Source: Lachnospiraceae bacterium
GTDB taxonomy: Bacteria > Bacillota > Clostridia > Lachnospirales > Lachnospiraceae
DNA length: 64,000 nucleotides
Direction: 5' to 3'
Assembly (NCBI GenBank): GCA_019421365.1
Contig: JAHZFJ010000010.1
Location: forward strand, 89,132-153,131
The notes under the pieces were generated by a model. That model made no database searches. It had not been told where the DNA came from and saw only the letters and a program-made list of their open reading frames with translations. The position numbers and the translations under genes are program-made. Shown here piece after piece: positions 46,565 through 56,900 of the stretch; the stretch's first letter is position 1; every line of letters begins with the position of its first letter.

Positions 46565-47599
46565 TTATAATGCTTTAATGTCTTCAATTAATTTCTCAAC
46601 ATTCTCTTTCTTCGTAGCCCAACTCGTGCAAAAACGTACTGCACTCTTATTCTCATCAACCTTACACCAAAAACTATAAGAATAATTCTTTGCTAATACT
46701 TCTAATTGGTCATTCGGAATGATTGGAAACTGTTGATTTGTAGTAGACTCATACATAAATTCATATCCTTTATCTTCGAATGCTTTACGTATCATCAATG
46801 CTAAATCTACCGCATGCTTGGATATATCAAAATATAAGTTATCTTCGAATAATGTTCCAAATTGAATACCAAGAAGTCTTCCTTTTGCCAATAAACCACC
46901 TTTTTGTTTGATGCTATATCGGAAGTCTTTCTTAAGATAGTTATTCTTAATAACTATAGCTTCTCCGAATAATGCTCCTACTTTCGTACCTCCTATATAG
47001 AATACATCACACAAATCAGTGATATCCCTAAGAGTAACATCATTCTTTGGTGAAGTTAATCCATAACCAAGTCTTGCTCCATCTAAGAATAGAGATAAAT
47101 TATGCTCCTCACATACCTCTTTGATTGCATAGAGTTCTTCCCTTGAGTAGATTGTTCCGTTTTCTGTCGGGAAAGAGATATACACCATTGCTGGTTGAAC
47201 GAAATGTTCTCTTGAATCGTCCTCTTTGTGATTGATACACACCTTAGCTATCTGCATCGCACTAATCTTACCATCTGTGCTTGGTACCGTTAATACTTTA
47301 TGACCTGTTGCTTCTATTGCTCCGGTTTCATGCCCACTAATATGGCCACTCTCCGCTGCAATTACTCCCTGATATGGACGTAGCATACTAGATATGACAG
47401 TTAAATTCGTTTGGGTTCCGCCTACTAAAAAATGTACATCAATATCATCATGTTCGCATTTTGCTTTGATATATTCTCTTGCTTTCTCACAATAAGAATC
47501 CACACCATATCCTGGTGTCTGATCCTCATTGGTATCTATAAGTCGTTGCATAATTAAAGGATGTGCACCCTCTGCATAATCGCATTCAAATCGTATCAT
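46565..47599 (-). CDS. ltaE: Low-specificity L-threonine aldolase family protein
   Basis: A 344-residue PLP enzyme of the beta-eliminating lyase/threonine aldolase family, cleaving L-(allo-)threonine to glycine and acetaldehyde. Landmarks are YGVDSYCEKA, FLVGGTQTNL, HISGHETGAIEATGHKV, LFLDGARLGYGL with the PLP-ring Asp, and the Schiff-base Lys206 in YIGGTKVGAL. Length and motifs are complete. AAGGAG is 8 bases before the ATG. Single gene. Confidence 0.9.
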   Translation of the reverse strand: MIRFECDYAEGAHPLIMQRLIDTNEDQTPGYGVDSYCEKAREYIKAKCEHDDIDVHFLVGGTQTNLTVISSMLRPYQGVIAAESGHISGHETGAIEATGHKVLTVPSTDGKISAMQIAKVCINHKEDDSREHFVQPAMVYISFPTENGTIYSREELYAIKEVCEEHNLSLFLDGARLGYGLTSPKNDVTLRDITDLCDVFYIGGTKVGALFGEAIVIKNNYLKKDFRYSIKQKGGLLAKGRLLGIQFGTLFEDNLYFDISKHAVDLALMIRKAFEDKGYEFMYESTTNQQFPIIPNDQLEVLAKNYSYSFWCKVDENKSAVRFCTSWATKKENVEKLIEDIKAL

Positions 47600-47680
47600 T
47601 CGTCTGTCTCCTTCTAATGTGTTCTAATAATATAATACTCTTTTTTACATCAGCAAACAATATAAATTTTGCAAAATAAA

Positions 47681-47721
47681 ACAGATATCCTTTCAGATAA
47701 TTCAATCAAAAGGATACCTGT
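47681..47721 (-). terminator. Terminator of the Big2 protein gene
   Basis: On the minus strand ACAGGTATCCTTTT pairs with AAAGGATATCTGT, followed by TTTATTTT. It lies 11 bases after the stop codon. Confidence 0.8.
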
Positions 47722-47731
47722 TCTTTATTTA

Positions 47732-48565
47732 TTATTTTTTAATTTCAATTGTATTCAATATCATATCAAAAACACTTTGAAGGCTAGCAACCTCAGTAGT
47801 CGTATCATAATTATTCAATGTAATTTCATACCAATGATCATTCGCTAACACGTCATACGAATATGTTGTATACATTCTGTTACCTTGATACTCAACTTCC
47901 AGTTTTGTTAAAAAACCTTCCCCAAGCTTAGTTTTTAACACCTCTTGGCTATATTCGCCTATTTCTGCTTCCGAACCCAATAATCCCTTTAATTGTTTAT
48001 CTTGACTCTCTTTAGATAAATTCTCTTTAATTAAATCCGCCCACATGTCGTATGATACATTTAAACCTTCATAGTTTTGAACATCTAATATAGCAATATT
48101 AGAAAGTTCCTTACTATTCTGGCTGGAAACTAAACATACTTCAATACCTTGTACATTTGTTTCTTCAGTAATAATATTATTTGGAATTTTAAATGTTAGC
48201 ACCTTATATGTACATGTTTTATTATCCGCTTTCTTATCAGTTACAGTAACTTTACAAGTATATTTTTTACCACTTGATTTTGCTGTAATAGTAGCTGTGC
48301 CTGCTGCTTTTGCAGTAACTTTACCACTCTTACTAACTGTTGCAACCGATTTCTTACTAGACGACCAGGTAATAGTTTTCTTAGTTCCAGTTAATTTTAA
48401 CTGCTTCGTCTGTCCTACCTTTAATGATACTTTAGTTTGAGACAATTTCACTGTAGCAGCACTTGCAACTGATGTAGTATTCATTGAAGGTAAAGCAGCC
48501 GGCGCCGTCACTCCTAAAGCAAATGCTAACGCTATCGTCATAACCTTTGTTCTTAATTTCCTCAT
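47732..48565 (-). CDS. Secreted Big2 (bacterial Ig-like) domain protein
   Basis: A 277-residue protein. A signal peptide (MRKLRTKVMTIALAFALGV, cleavage near ASA) is followed by one Big_2 domain (about residues 38-112) with VSLKVGQTKQLKLTG, ITWSSSKKSVATVS and GKVTAKAAGTATITAKS. A C-terminal region of about 150 residues has no recognised fold. Big2 domains are typical of clostridial surface and adhesion proteins. No anchor is visible. GAGGAG precedes the ATG by 5 bases. Confidence 0.85.
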   Translation of the reverse strand: MRKLRTKVMTIALAFALGVTAPAALPSMNTTSVASAATVKLSQTKVSLKVGQTKQLKLTGTKKTITWSSSKKSVATVSKSGKVTAKAAGTATITAKSSGKKYTCKVTVTDKKADNKTCTYKVLTFKIPNNIITEETNVQGIEVCLVSSQNSKELSNIAILDVQNYEGLNVSYDMWADLIKENLSKESQDKQLKGLLGSEAEIGEYSQEVLKTKLGEGFLTKLEVEYQGNRMYTTYSYDVLANDHWYEITLNNYDTTTEVASLQSVFDMILNTIEIKK

Positions 48566-48803
48566 GTAATCTCCTCACCTTTCTTAATTATAGAACTAAT
48601 TTGTTGTACGTTTCATCACGTACCCCTTTATTATACAACCTATTGTTGCATTTTACCATTTTAATTTGATTAATATTAGATTAAGTATTTCATGAGAATT
48701 CTAATTCAATATTGCCATTCATATTTCTATATAGTAATATACTATTTAGTGTACTCTTAACTTATACGAATGAAACAAAATCTTGAAGATGAGGATGGGA
48801 TTT

Positions 48804-50156
48804 ATGAACACAAATAGTGAAAACAAATTAGGAACAGAAAAGATTGGTAAACTAGTTTTCAGTCTTGCATTACCTTCTGTCATTGCACAGATGGTTAATG
48901 TACTTTATAACATTGTTGATCGAATGTATATTGGTCATATTCCTAAAATAGGATCAACAGCACTTACAGGACTTGGCGTATGCTTTCCAATTCTTATGCT
49001 TATATCAGCATTCAGTGCTTTCGTAGGATCTGGTGGAGCTCCACTAGCTTCCATTCAATTAGGAAAAGGGAATAAAAATGAAGCGGAGAAGATTCTTGGT
49101 AATGGTGTAACTATGTTACTCTCTTTCTCCATTATATTAACCTTTGGATTTATGCTATTTAAAGAACCTTTATTATATGCCTTTGGTGCAAGTGAAAACA
49201 CATACACTTATGCTAATCAATATCTAACAATTTATCTTTTGGGTACAGTTTTCGTACAAGCTGCCATTGGTTTAAATACATTTATAACATGCCAAGGGCA
49301 AGCAAAAGTAGCCATGCTTTCTGTTTTAATTGGCGCAATTATTAATATCGTACTTGATCCAATCTTAATCTTTACTTTTGATCTTGGTGTAAAAGGTGCC
49401 GCTATTGCCACTATAATCTCTCAGGGTTGTAGTGCCTTATGGGTTGTAGGATTCTTGCTTTCCAAACGATCAAGTTTACGAATTAAATTATCTTATCTCA
49501 AACCAAATTGGAAGATAATTGGAAGTATTGCTGCACTTGGTGTTTCTCCTTTCATTATGCAAGCAACTGAAAGTTTAATTAATATTGTATTTAACAGTGG
49601 ATTACAACGTTATGGTGGTGACATCTATGTTGGTTCCATGACAATCTTACAAAGTGTTATGCAATTATTTGTTCTTCCAACCCAAGGTATCACTATGGGA
49701 ACACAACCGATTATCAGTTATAATTATGGAGCGAAAAACCATCAACGTGTTAAAGATACTTTCAAGTACACACTTATTGTTACTGTTACTATAACTACTA
49801 TAGCTACAATTGCTGTTGTTCTATTCCCACAAATATTTGCTAGTATGTTTACTAGTGACCAAGAATTAAAAGCGTTAGTTATTAAAGTACTTCCTATATT
49901 CATGGCTGGTATCTGGATTTTTGGTGTTCAGATGGCTTGTCAATCCGCATTCATGGGAATGGGGCAAGCAAAGATTTCGCTTTTCTTAGCATTACTTCGT
50001 AAAGTAATCTTACTGATCCCACTTGCTTTAATTTTACCTAGATTTGCTGGAGTTATGGGCATCTACTATGCAGAACCAATTGCTGATATCTTAGCTGCTA
50101 TCACAACTGGTATATTATTTGCTCTTAACTTTAAGAAAATATTAGCCAAAGCATAA
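48804..50156 (+). CDS. MATE-family efflux transporter
   Basis: The 450 residues form about twelve membrane helices in two MatE halves. The N-terminal LGTEKIGKLVFSLALPSVIAQMVNVLYNIVDRMYIGHI is typical of the NorM/DinF-like branch, with ITMGTQPIISYNYGAKN in the second half. The pump exports cationic drugs or metabolites using an ion gradient. I chose the ATG at 48804 with GAGG upstream over the frame opening at 48783. A second MATE gene lies 450 bp downstream. They share their plan but are clearly diverged. Confidence 0.93.
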   Translation: MNTNSENKLGTEKIGKLVFSLALPSVIAQMVNVLYNIVDRMYIGHIPKIGSTALTGLGVCFPILMLISAFSAFVGSGGAPLASIQLGKGNKNEAEKILGNGVTMLLSFSIILTFGFMLFKEPLLYAFGASENTYTYANQYLTIYLLGTVFVQAAIGLNTFITCQGQAKVAMLSVLIGAIINIVLDPILIFTFDLGVKGAAIATIISQGCSALWVVGFLLSKRSSLRIKLSYLKPNWKIIGSIAALGVSPFIMQATESLINIVFNSGLQRYGGDIYVGSMTILQSVMQLFVLPTQGITMGTQPIISYNYGAKNHQRVKDTFKYTLIVTVTITTIATIAVVLFPQIFASMFTSDQELKALVIKVLPIFMAGIWIFGVQMACQSAFMGMGQAKISLFLALLRKVILLIPLALILPRFAGVMGIYYAEPIADILAAITTGILFALNFKKILAKA

Positions 50157-50341
50157 TATGCTTTCTATTATTCGCACACTGAATATACGTTTTTATGTTT
50201 AGATTCCGCTAAGAAATTATACAATATATTCCATTTCTCTAAGTAACTTGATACTATGTAATTACAGATATTATAAGCGCAACCTTAGTAATTTTGCTTA
50301 TATCAGCTGGGTTGTAATTACATAAATCAGGAGGGATCAAT

Positions 50342-50485
50342 ATGAATATTGTTTTAATCCTATTGGCAATCATCGGTGGAGCAGTTGGTATCTTATCAAC
50401 ATTGTATTGCACCATTAGTATGATCGTAGTAATTATATGGAAGATATATCGTAAAGCAAGATATCAAATCTCTATGTTTGATTAG
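50342..50485 (+). CDS. 47-residue single-span membrane peptide
   Basis: ATG at 50342 with a perfect AGGAGGG site 6 bases upstream, stop TAG at 50483. The product begins MNIVLILLAIIGGAVGILS, continues hydrophobic to about residue 34, and ends in a basic tail (KIYRKARYQ). It lies between two MATE genes and is followed by a terminator. No family recognised; it could be a small regulator of a membrane transporter. Confidence 0.7.
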   Translation: MNIVLILLAIIGGAVGILSTLYCTISMIVVIIWKIYRKARYQISMFD

Positions 50486-50518
50486 GCAGTGACGTCATCA
50501 TGTAATAGATTAGTGTAT

Positions 50519-50559
50519 AAGAACGAAAATAAGAGCCAGCCCTTTTATTTTCGTTCTTT
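50519..50559. terminator. Terminator after the small membrane peptide gene
   Basis: AAGAACGAAAATAA and TTATTTTCGTTCTT form a 14-bp perfect stem followed by TTTC. Confidence 0.85.
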
Positions 50560-50612
50560 TCATGCGTTTGAAAATTTTTATAACTTAATTTGACAAAGGA
50601 CAATTATATATT

Positions 50613-52025
50613 ATGAAGAAAACAAATGATTTAGGACAAGACTCAATATTTCCACTTGTATGTAAACTTGCAATACCAACTATGATTGCTCAACTTGTTA
50701 ACGTTCTCTATAGTATCGTTGACCGCATGTTCATAGGTAATATACCTGTTATTGGTGACCTTGCCTTAGCTGGTGCCGGAGTATGTGGTCCTATTGTTAC
50801 ACTACTCTCCTCTTTTGGTACCTTAGTTGGATTAGGTGGTTCGATTTTAATGGCGATGAAACTAGGTGAGAAAAAGGAAAAGGAAGCACAGAGTATTATT
50901 AATAATAGTTTTCTTACGTTAATAATTTTATCTCTTACTCTTACTATTGGTTTCCTATTATCGAAAGATGCCTTGTTAGTACGTTTTGGTGCAAGTCCGT
51001 CCACTTTCCAATATGCAGATACCTATCTCACGATCTATACATTCGGGACATTCTTTGCCTTACTCGGAATTGGAATGAATTATTTTATTACTTGTCAAGG
51101 GTTCTCATTAATTAGTATGACAACCGTCATTACTGGTGCTATTAGTAATGTTATATTAGATGCTATCTTTATCTTTGTATTTGATTTAGGTATTGCTGGT
51201 GCTGCTTTAGCAACTGTAGTTTCCCAGATGTTATCTTGTAGCTTAACATTACTATTTCTCTTTAATACAAAGAAATTTCGATTATTTAAATCAAGACCGC
51301 AGATATCAATTGCTTTTGGTACTTACTCCTTCAAACTAGTAAGAAAAATATTAGCAATTGGCTTCTCTCCATTCATCATATTAGCAACAGATAGTCTTAT
51401 TATTATTGTTATGAACGCTGCCCTACAACATTTTGGCGGGTCTGCGAATGGTGATCAACTAGTCTCTGCTGCTACAATTATTCAAAGCTACATGCTATTA
51501 ATTACAGGGCCAATGGTTGGAATAACCGGAGGTACACAAGCAATTATTAGCTATAACTATGGCGCTGCTAATACCAAACGTGTCAAACATGCAGAGCAAA
51601 TCATCTTAGCACTTACTGTATGTTTTGCGACGATTATGTTTTTGGTATCAAGGTTCCTGCCACAAGTTTTCGTACAAATCTTTACAAGCGATGTTGAATT
51701 AATTAAGTTATCCACTTGGGGAATTCGTGTCTTCACAATAGGAATTATACCTTTAAGTTTTCAATACGCTCTTGTAGATGGACTTACTGCACTTGGCCGT
51801 ACTAAGACAGCACTTACTTTGTCGGTATTACGTAAAAGTCTATATATAATTTTTACAATGGTAATACCTATCTTTTACCAGACCAAAAATGCTTTCTTTG
51901 CAGAACCCTTATCCGATATTTTGTGTTCTTGTATAACCACCATTGTATTCTTACTTGTATTTTCAAAGCATCTTCGTATGAGGGAAAGTGCATTTTCTTG
52001 TAACGATTCTCTTCTCACACCATAA
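50613..52025 (+). CDS. MATE-family efflux transporter (second copy)
   Basis: The 470 residues have twelve predicted helices. The start DSIFPLVCKLAIPTMIAQLVNVLYSIVDRMFIGNI parallels the upstream MATE protein, and the second half has MVGITGGTQAIISYNYGAAN. AAAGGA lies 12 bases before the ATG, a weak site. It is 40 bases upstream of the catalase gene, so the two may be cotranscribed. Confidence 0.92.
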   Translation: MKKTNDLGQDSIFPLVCKLAIPTMIAQLVNVLYSIVDRMFIGNIPVIGDLALAGAGVCGPIVTLLSSFGTLVGLGGSILMAMKLGEKKEKEAQSIINNSFLTLIILSLTLTIGFLLSKDALLVRFGASPSTFQYADTYLTIYTFGTFFALLGIGMNYFITCQGFSLISMTTVITGAISNVILDAIFIFVFDLGIAGAALATVVSQMLSCSLTLLFLFNTKKFRLFKSRPQISIAFGTYSFKLVRKILAIGFSPFIILATDSLIIIVMNAALQHFGGSANGDQLVSAATIIQSYMLLITGPMVGITGGTQAIISYNYGAANTKRVKHAEQIILALTVCFATIMFLVSRFLPQVFVQIFTSDVELIKLSTWGIRVFTIGIIPLSFQYALVDGLTALGRTKTALTLSVLRKSLYIIFTMVIPIFYQTKNAFFAEPLSDILCSCITTIVFLLVFSKHLRMRESAFSCNDSLLTP

Positions 52026-52063
52026 ACTAATATAGGAAATACTATGATGTAAGGAGATAATTA

Positions 52064-53536
52064 ATGGACAGACGTAACGACAATTGTAATTTTGATTACA
52101 TGACGGACAGTTTCGGTCGACCTATTCCTAATGAAAACAACTCTCTCACTGTCGGAAGCAATGGACCTGGACTTATTGAAGATATTGTACTTATAGATAA
52201 GATGGCCCATTTTGACAGAGAAAGAATCCCAGAACGTGTTGTTCATGCAAAAGGTGCTGGTGCCTTTGGAGTTTTTCAAACATATCGTTGTATGAGTGAT
52301 TATACAATGGCAGATTTTCTTCAAACACCAAACTCAAAAACAAAAGTATTCGTACGTTTCTCAACAGTTATCGGCTCAAAAGGTTCTGCTGATACAGCAA
52401 GAGATCCACGTGGATTTGCAGTAAAATTCTATACCAATCAAGGCATCTATGATATTGTAGGCAACGACCTGCCTGTATTCTTTATCCGTGATGCAATTCG
52501 TTTTCCTGATGTTATTCATTCACTTAAACCATCACCAGACACTAATATTCGTGACCCACAACGTTTCTGGGATTTCGTCTCTCTCATGCCTGAAGCTACA
52601 CATATGATTACATGGGTATATTCTGACCGTGGAACTATAAAAGATTATCGCCATGTTGATGGATTTGGCGTAAATACGTACATCTGGGTTAACCGTCATG
52701 GAAAACGTTGCTTGATAAAATATCATTGGAAGACGCAACAAGGTATTGAAACAATTGATCGTTTTGAAGCTGATGAACTTTCTGGTTCAAATCCTGATAT
52801 TGCAGTTCAGAACCTACACAACGCCATCGCATGTGGTAATTTCCCACGTTGGGAATTATGTGTACAGATTATGGACCCTGACAAAGTAGAATGTCTTGAT
52901 TTTGATCCATTGGACGATACGAAAACATGGCCTGAAGATCAATTCCCATTAATCCCGATTGGTATGATGACCTTAAACGAAAACCCAGGTAACTTCTTTG
53001 CGCAAGTAGAACAATCTGCATTCTGCCCAGCTAATATTGTTCCAGGTGTTGAATTTTCAGCAGATAAAATGTTACAAGGAAGATCATTTTCTTATCATGA
53101 TACACAAAGACACCGTCTTGGAGCCAACTTCATGCAGTTACCAATCAATCGTTCCATCAGTCCAATTGACAATAATCAACGGGATGGTGAAGCTACCTAC
53201 TACTTTAATCCAGAACCAATTAATTATTCACCAAATAGTCTTAATAATAATAAGCCACTTCCTTATCCGATTCCAGTTCCACCACCAACTGAAGCATGTG
53301 GTTTTGTTGTACGAATTCCAATTGAGAATCCTAGTGACTTCAAACAAGCTGGTGAACGTTATGATTCATTAAATGATATAGAGAAGGCACATCTTATTGA
53401 TAATATTGCTGTTGAACTATACAAGTGCAAAGATGATATTGTAAATCGTGTTATCAATAGTTTTGTTAAAGCTTCTAAAGAATTCGGATATCGTGTATTA
53501 GAAGCAGTAAAAGAATATCGTAAAGGAAATTGCTAA
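52064..53536 (+). CDS. katA: Monofunctional haem catalase
   Basis: A 490-residue clade 3-type small-subunit catalase that decomposes hydrogen peroxide. The distal His61 is in RVVHAKGAGAFG, the Asn in YDIVGNDLPVFFIRD, and the proximal haem-ligand Tyr lies in the conserved motif FSYHDTQRHRLG. FFAQVEQSAFCPANIVPGV is fully conserved. AAGGAG is 8 bases before the ATG. In a strict anaerobe it serves oxygen tolerance. Confidence 0.97.
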   Translation: MDRRNDNCNFDYMTDSFGRPIPNENNSLTVGSNGPGLIEDIVLIDKMAHFDRERIPERVVHAKGAGAFGVFQTYRCMSDYTMADFLQTPNSKTKVFVRFSTVIGSKGSADTARDPRGFAVKFYTNQGIYDIVGNDLPVFFIRDAIRFPDVIHSLKPSPDTNIRDPQRFWDFVSLMPEATHMITWVYSDRGTIKDYRHVDGFGVNTYIWVNRHGKRCLIKYHWKTQQGIETIDRFEADELSGSNPDIAVQNLHNAIACGNFPRWELCVQIMDPDKVECLDFDPLDDTKTWPEDQFPLIPIGMMTLNENPGNFFAQVEQSAFCPANIVPGVEFSADKMLQGRSFSYHDTQRHRLGANFMQLPINRSISPIDNNQRDGEATYYFNPEPINYSPNSLNNNKPLPYPIPVPPPTEACGFVVRIPIENPSDFKQAGERYDSLNDIEKAHLIDNIAVELYKCKDDIVNRVINSFVKASKEFGYRVLEAVKEYRKGNC

Positions 53537-53550
53537 TACATCTACAGCCG

Positions 53551-53817
53551 ATTCGGGTGTCAAAAGCCCCTTGTATATTTTAATTCGTCAATTTGCACAA
53601 TTTACAGCTAAGTATGTGATGCAACCATAGTTTATTCGCAACCCGCTCTCGCTTGGATGAAGTTCGTAGTGGTACTTTGGCTCTAAAATACAGAGCCAAA
53701 GTACCAACGACTTCATACAGTTGCTCATCAAACTATGTTCTGCATCACATTAGTTAATCTTTATGAATGTGCAAATTAACGAAGGCAAGTTTTCTGAAGG
53801 GCTTTTGACACCCAAAT
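53551..53817. repeat. 267-bp near-continuous hairpin (MITE-like palindromic element)
   Basis: Four pairs of arms are nested in order: GGGTGTCAAAAGCCC (53555) with GGGCTTTTGACACCC (53799), TTCGTCAATTTGCACA with TGTGCAAATTAACGAA, GTATGTGATGCA..CATAGTTT with AAACTATG..TGCATCACAT, and GGTACTTTGGCTCT (53671) with AGAGCCAAAGTACC (53692) around a 7-base loop. There is no open frame. Shorter relatives are at 7128-7176 and 2063-2140. It follows the catalase gene. Confidence 0.8.
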
Positions 53818-53823
53818 AACTTA

Positions 53824-53906
53824 AATTCCACATTTGAAGATTTTGCATTGTAAAGTACTGACGTGTTCAAATAGCTACTCTAAATGAAGTTTTTTACGTA
53901 CAAGGT
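53824..53906 (+). repeat. AACTTCGCAC repeat, copy 6 (degenerate)
   Basis: AAATTCCACATTTGAAGATTTTGC, then CTACTCTAAATGAAGTTTTTTACGTAC, preserve the order of the family with decayed ends. It directly follows the 267-bp hairpin in the convergent gap between catalase and the large ATPase gene. The rest of this 439-bp gap holds only a short hairpin (AGAGCTACGAAATC with GATTATCATAGCTCT, 53936-53973), which is the likely terminator. Confidence 0.55.
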
Positions 53907-53975
53907 TGAGTCTATAAGAATATTCCATAGTAAAATAGAGCTACGAAATCTCATCGATTATCATAGCTCTTTCTT

Positions 53976-56900
53976 TTATAATTTATACTCATATATCTCT
54001 TGATTATCTCGAGTTATACAAAGATACTCTTTCGGTTCAAGTCCTGCCAATTCTTCTAAATGTTGTTTATTAATATTCAACCATTGTGCTAAATCATGTC
54101 TTTCATTAAGACTGGATATCTGATGCATGAAAACAGCATATAATTCTGACCTAATATTCTTTGGTAAAGAAGATAAATCTTCTTCTATTAGTACAATAGA
54201 CTCCCCATACTTCATCGAAGTCACTAAGTATTCAATGATTGTATCCACTGCATTCTCTTCCCATAGAGTAATAGCGCCAGAACCCTTACTTAATATACGT
54301 CCGATATCTTCCAAAACAATTATATGATTACTACTATCTATTCTTCCCTGTGACTTTCTCATCGCCATGCATCTCCATATATATAATAATGAGAAAAATT
54401 TACGGTCAGCCTCATTGACAAGCTCTTCTAGTTCAATACTTATACTTTGTTCCATTAACGCTGTTAGATTCATACTATGCTCTGCATCTAGAAGCATACC
54501 TTTTTTTCCTATTGTCCAACCATTTAATGCATCCCTTGCCCTTGATAGATATTTTAATTGTATATCTTTATCCTTAATCTGTTTTTTAATTATTTCTTCA
54601 GTTTTAAGTAGTATAATGGAGAAAGTCGGGAACGCATTTACCTCTTTGGTATAGGCGAGCTTTCCATATCTGTCATTATTATTAGTATCTAGATTCCAAC
54701 CAAAAGTAACATATGAATCGTAGATAGCACTCTCAATCATATCTATTAACATTGGATCAAATCCATAGCAATGAATGAAAATTGTTAACAGAAGTTCTAC
54801 ATGATTATCAATTAATTCATCTGGAAAAAGTTCAAATGGATTTATCTTTAATGTCTTTCCAGCACTCATTAATACTGGGTATCTCTCTATTCTTTGCGTT
54901 CCTTTGAACATCTTACTATATCTTCCAGCATCAAACTCTAGTAATGTAAATGGTCGATCAAGGTTAAGTAGTATATTCTTAAGCGTCTCTTCCTTACCGC
55001 TATGTCGATCTCCTATAATAATAGTGCCATACCTCATCTTTTTACGATCTAGGTTAGGAAAAGCCGACTCATTCACTGATGTAATAGAAAGTTCACCCCT
55101 CTTATCTGCATCTTCTCTACTTACAAGCGATGCAATTGTTGATTTCAATGGCAACGTAACCATATACCTTAATTCCTTACTTGAAATCCAATTACCTCCA
55201 TATATATAATTGTACTCTGTAAATTGCGAATATGCACTTCTTGCAAGTACCTCTTCATATGGAATTGGTAGGGTTGTAGTATTATTACCATAGAAATACT
55301 TTGGTATTTGAAAATTCACAACATTGTTATATTGATTCATGTCTTTGTAAAGTATCGTTTCCGTTATCGGAACTTTACTAACCGGATTATATTCATTCAT
55401 TCCTCTCCAGGCGGCTACTACTTTATTAAGTTTTGACTCATTTCTAGCAAATACAATTGTACTATACACATAAATTCCTCTGTTTTCTCCATATAATAAT
55501 CTCGAATTCACGATATCTATTAGATATCTATTCCATGAAGTGACTGCTTGGTTCGTATACCTCTCTGTCACGCTACAGATATTGGTACAAGCATCTCTAT
55601 TACTAACGGTTAATCTATTGTTAGTAGAGCAAGACCTAGATTTTGCATTTGCTCTACTATCTTGCCTATTAAAACTCGTCAATGTGAACTCTTTTTGTCC
55701 CTCAAGTAACTCATCTTCTATCCCCTCAACATCACCAAAGATTAAATCTCCCTCATCTAGTAACGTTTGTTGTATTCTTAAAACATCGCTATCTTCCTTC
55801 ATTACATTAAGTGTACGATCCGAATTATCCAGATACCTTATGATTTTTTCTCCAACATCAACCACATTCTCTTCTGTAATCCTATATTTATTTTGAGGAC
55901 CTAATTTAGAATTATCTGATCTCCTATTAGATTGCTTATGTTGATTATTTCTTTTCATTATAGGAATACCAAAATTTCTTCTTCTACCAGATCTCATACT
56001 ATCTTGATAACCTTGACTATCAATTTCTTGTGTAGTTACCACAGGTTTGTTTACCTTTGATGATGTAACCTTATTATCATTCAAAAGTTCCCCAGATTTG
56101 TCCTCCAGCTTTTCCTGACTAGTATCTTCACTTATTCGTTTTCTCTTATGCGTATGTTTTCCTTTTGGATGTAAGCATAAGTTATCCATTAAATCAATTA
56201 ATTCGGTATTAGCAACGCCATTTTTAAAGAATAAATCTTCTATTTGTTGTAGAGAACGGCTCTCAAATTTTAACGGATCTGATCCAGTGGAAAAAAACTG
56301 AAATAATAATTGTTCGGATGACGTATTCGTTCGTGTAGTAGTATGTGCGCGGTTTTTGTCCACCGAACCACTTACTTCGTTCACATTGCTCTGCTGTCTA
56401 AGTTTAGAAAAATCAAGCATTGGCACAAGGTTATCTAACACAGCTTGTTGATCACATACAATTTCATTTACTTTGTTCTCGGACAATGGTTGTGCTAGAA
56501 CCATTACAAGAAATGATTCTTGTTCCATTACATTTACAAAGCGATCAATACCAAGTGTTGTCGAACTAGTAGTTACACCCGGAACTCCCTCTAGCACTGC
56601 ACATGATTGCTCTCTAAGTAACTCCCCATGTAATGTTTGCTTTTCCTCTTTAGTAAGCTCAACAATACTTGATCCAGGATAATTAACTTCAAAATTAGCA
56701 TAAAAGATGTCCTCACCCTGTTGGACTTCGCATAGAATATCACTCATGTGCTTATTTGTATTAAGTACTGGTGCCACCCCATAATAATAATGAATCCCAG
56801 TTCCTGTTCCTTGTATGAGATAGACATATGTTACATTTTGAGTATGCATTGCATCTAATATATTCTCAACCGCATACAAATTATTTGAAATCGTATCATA

